Origin: Saccoglossus kowalevskii
Lineage: Eukaryota; Hemichordata; Enteropneusta; Harrimaniidae
Direction: 5' to 3'
Length of the DNA: 23,604 nucleotides
Assembly: GCF_000003605.2 (NCBI RefSeq)
Contig: NW_003125526.1
Coordinates: forward strand, 1-23,604
The translations under genes were made by a program, and so were the position numbers. The notes under the pieces are model-generated. The model was not told where the DNA came from and made no database searches. It saw nothing but the letters and a program-made list of their open reading frames with translations. Numbering within the stretch: position 1 is the stretch's first letter; the number at the start of each line of letters is the position of its first letter. Below, piece by piece: positions 22,151 to 23,604 of the stretch.

Positions 22151-23297
22151 AACTCATCCCTTAGTTCCACTCTATGTACATGTACTAGTAGTTCCAAGTA
22201 TGGAGCCGTCTCCAAGACTTGTTCCTTAGTTCCACAGTAAGTACATGTACTAGTAGTTCCAAGTATGGAGCCGTCTCCAAGACTTGTCCCTTAGTTCCAC
22301 AGTAAGTACATGTACTAGTAGTTCCAAGTATGGAGCCATCTCCAAGACTTGTCCCTTAGTTCCACTCTATGTACATGTACTAGTAGTTCCATGTATGGAG
22401 CCGTCTCCAAGACTTGTCCCTTAGTTCCACAGTAAGTACATGTACTAGTAGTTCCAAGTATGGAGCTGTCTCCAAGACTTGTCCCTTAGTCCCACAGTAA
22501 GTACATGTACTAGTAGTTCCATGTATGGAGCCGTTTCCAAGACTTGTTCCTTAGTCCCACAGTAAGTACATGTACTAGTAGTTCCAAGTATGGAGCCGTC
22601 TCCAAGACTCATCCCTTAGTTCCACAGTAAGTACATGTACTAGTAGTTCCATGTATGGAGCCGTCTCCAAGACTTGTTCCTTAGTTCCACAGTAAGTACA
22701 TGTACTAATATTCTCATGTATAGAGCCGTCTCAAAGACTTGTCCCTTAGTTCCACAGTAAGTACATGTACTAGTAGTTCCAAGTATGGAGCCATCTCCAA
22801 GACTTGTCCCTTAGTTCCACAGTAAGTACATGTACTAGTAGTTCCATGTATAGAGCCGTCTCCAAGACTTGTCCCTTAGTTCCACAGTAAGTACATGTAC
22901 TAGTAGTTCCAAGTATGGAGCCGTCTCCAAGACTTGTTCCTTAGTTCCACAGTAAGTACATGTACTAGTAGTTCCAAGTATGGAGCCGTTTCCAAGACTT
23001 GTCCCTTAGTTCCACAGTAAGTACATGTACTAGTAGTTCCATGTATGGAGCCGTCTCCAAGACTTGTCCCTTAGTTCCACAGTAAGTACATGTACTAGTA
23101 GTTCCATGTATGGAGCCGTCTCCAAGACTTGTCCCTTAGTTCCACAGTAAGTACATGTACTAGTAGTTCCATGTATGGAGCCGTCTCCAAGACTTGTTCC
23201 TTAGTTCCACAGTAAGTACATGTACTAGTAGTTCCAAGTATGGAGCCGTCTCCAAGACTTGTTCCTTAGTTCCACAGTAAGTACATGTACTAATATA

Positions 23298-23604
23298 TAT
23301 GCCATAGAATCAGTTCATTGTGTTATACATGTAAAATGGTTGATGCCCTACATAATAACATGTTTGTTGCATCATTCAACGTGATGATTTTAAAACTCTT
23401 GTATATATCTATCAAATGCATGTTATGCTAATTCAACAGAAATAATTAATTAGATTTTTTTGCAAATCAGCGAGTTCTTTTGCTCTATGACTGCCTCATT
23501 GTGCATCTCCAAATAGAAGTATATATAAACCCAAAAATTTATGTTCGACTGGACAATGAATATTAGCTATGGATCCATATTCTCTTCATTTGTAAGTGTT
23601 TGTC
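23298..23604. other. Right flank, AT-rich unique DNA with no gene recognised
   Basis: The last monomer runs through AGTACATGTACTAATATA and then becomes unrelated AT-rich sequence. No repeat of the 65-bp unit continues. A TATATAAA motif lies at 23,522-23,529. An ATG at 23,541 opens a frame that stays open for 21 codons to the window end, and a GTAAGT resembling a 5' splice site lies at 23,592-23,597. In AT-rich DNA each of these is expected by chance. With only 64 bases after the ATG, I do not call a promoter or gene. A BamHI site (GGATCC) at about 23,570 could serve as a unique edge marker. Confidence 0.7.

Larger units (their letters stand above)
25..23297. repeat. 65-bp satellite/minisatellite array, 358 monomers
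   Basis: A 65-bp unit is repeated head to tail with almost no length change. Landmarks in each unit, numbered from CCAAGTATGG, are GGAGCCGTCTCC at 9-20, CAAGACTTGTCCCTTAG at 20-36, TTCCACAGTAAG at 37-48, the palindrome AGTACATGTACT at 47-58, and ACTAGTAGTT at 56-65. Starts read at 25, 740, 2235, 2885, 4379, 9126, 13105, 14852, 21609 and 23234 stay in register once the visible indels are counted (+1 near 772, -1 at 2171, -1 at 4331, +2 near 9050, +1/+6/+7 at 12.9-13.1 kb, -8 at 14.83 kb, net -3 at 21.3-21.55 kb). That gives 358 units. Both strands carry stop codons in every unit, and 65 is not divisible by 3, so no long frame survives; I regard the array as non-coding. It is typical of eukaryotic satellite DNA. 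The family is not one I recognise, and a centromeric, subtelomeric or interstitial position cannot be read from the sequence. Confidence 0.97.

Noticed and set aside
25..23297. CRISPR array
   Set aside because: The repetition is of the whole 65-bp unit with no unique spacers between conserved repeats, there are no cas genes, and the array is far too uniform. The variants are point changes shared among monomers.
25..23297. Repeat-domain protein gene (coding tandem repeat)
   Set aside because: 65 is not a multiple of 3, and each monomer contains TAG and TAA on the plus strand and stops on the minus strand, so every frame closes within three monomers.
25..23297. Centromeric satellite
   Set aside because: The higher-order structure is suggestive, but nothing in the sequence fixes chromosomal position. 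I see no CENP-B-box-like motif, 65 bp is shorter than most centromeric monomers, and the array ends in unique DNA on at least one side.
25..23297. rDNA intergenic spacer subrepeats or internal tandem repeats of a Helitron-like element
   Set aside because: Both kinds of locus can carry such arrays, but no rRNA gene, transposon terminus or target-site duplication is visible in the 24-base and 307-base flanks, so the idea cannot be supported.
23541..23604. Partial protein-coding gene starting at the ATG
   Set aside because: Only 21 codons are visible. There is no recognisable peptide, and a second ATG in another frame (23,572) meets a stop after a few codons. An open stretch this short is expected by chance.

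Overview
This window is almost entirely one satellite-type tandem array. A 65-bp monomer is repeated head to tail from about base 25 to base 23,297. After adding up the visible indels (net +4 bases), the spacing from the first to the last monomer start is exactly 357 x 65, so the array holds 358 monomers. Both edges appear to lie inside the window: 24 bases that do not match the monomer on the left, and 307 bases of AT-rich unique sequence on the right. I see no protein-coding gene, rRNA, tRNA or recognisable transposon. The organism is almost certainly a eukaryote, because a 23-kb array with higher-order structure and CpG-decay-like variants beside AT-rich non-coding DNA fits eukaryotic satellite or large minisatellite DNA. 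The sequence does not show which lineage; plant or invertebrate are both possible.

Monomer numbering here starts at the first C of CCAAGTATGG. Each unit carries two dyad-symmetric elements: TGGAG-CCGT-CTCCA (unit positions 8-21) and the perfect 12-bp palindrome AGTACATGTACT (about 47-58). An overlapping ACTAGT (57-62) follows. The unit is about 45% GC by my count. It has stop codons on both strands, and because 65 is not a multiple of 3 each stop rotates through all three frames, which rules out a long reading frame. Monomers fall into recognisable types: head CCAAG or CCATG; a divergent 'V' head with ATTCTCATGTAYAG; loop CCGT, CCAT or CTGT; GTCCC or GTTCC; TTCCACAG, TCCCACAG or TTTCACAG; and a rare CACTCTATG form.

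Layout: 1-24 left flank. 25-about 2,235 is older, more mixed monomers with a diverged 11-monomer duplication. From 2,235 to about 12,570 the order of types becomes regular, with a 13-monomer tandem duplication at 8,539-10,165. At 12,896-13,104 the register is disturbed by three insertions. From 13,105 to 22,150 there are long, recent-looking segmental copies: a 20-monomer (1,300 bp) period, a 24-monomer block copied from 15.6 kb to 19.2 kb, and a 13-monomer block copied from 17.8 kb to 21.3 kb. The second copy of that last block has nine single-base indels in about 250 bp, probably a consensus or assembly error. 22,150-23,297 is a mixed distal part, and 23,298-23,604 is unique flank.

Nothing here works together as an operon or pathway. 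The interest lies in how the array grew (nested, non-uniform multi-monomer duplication), in its methylation-like mutation pattern, and in its conserved dyads.
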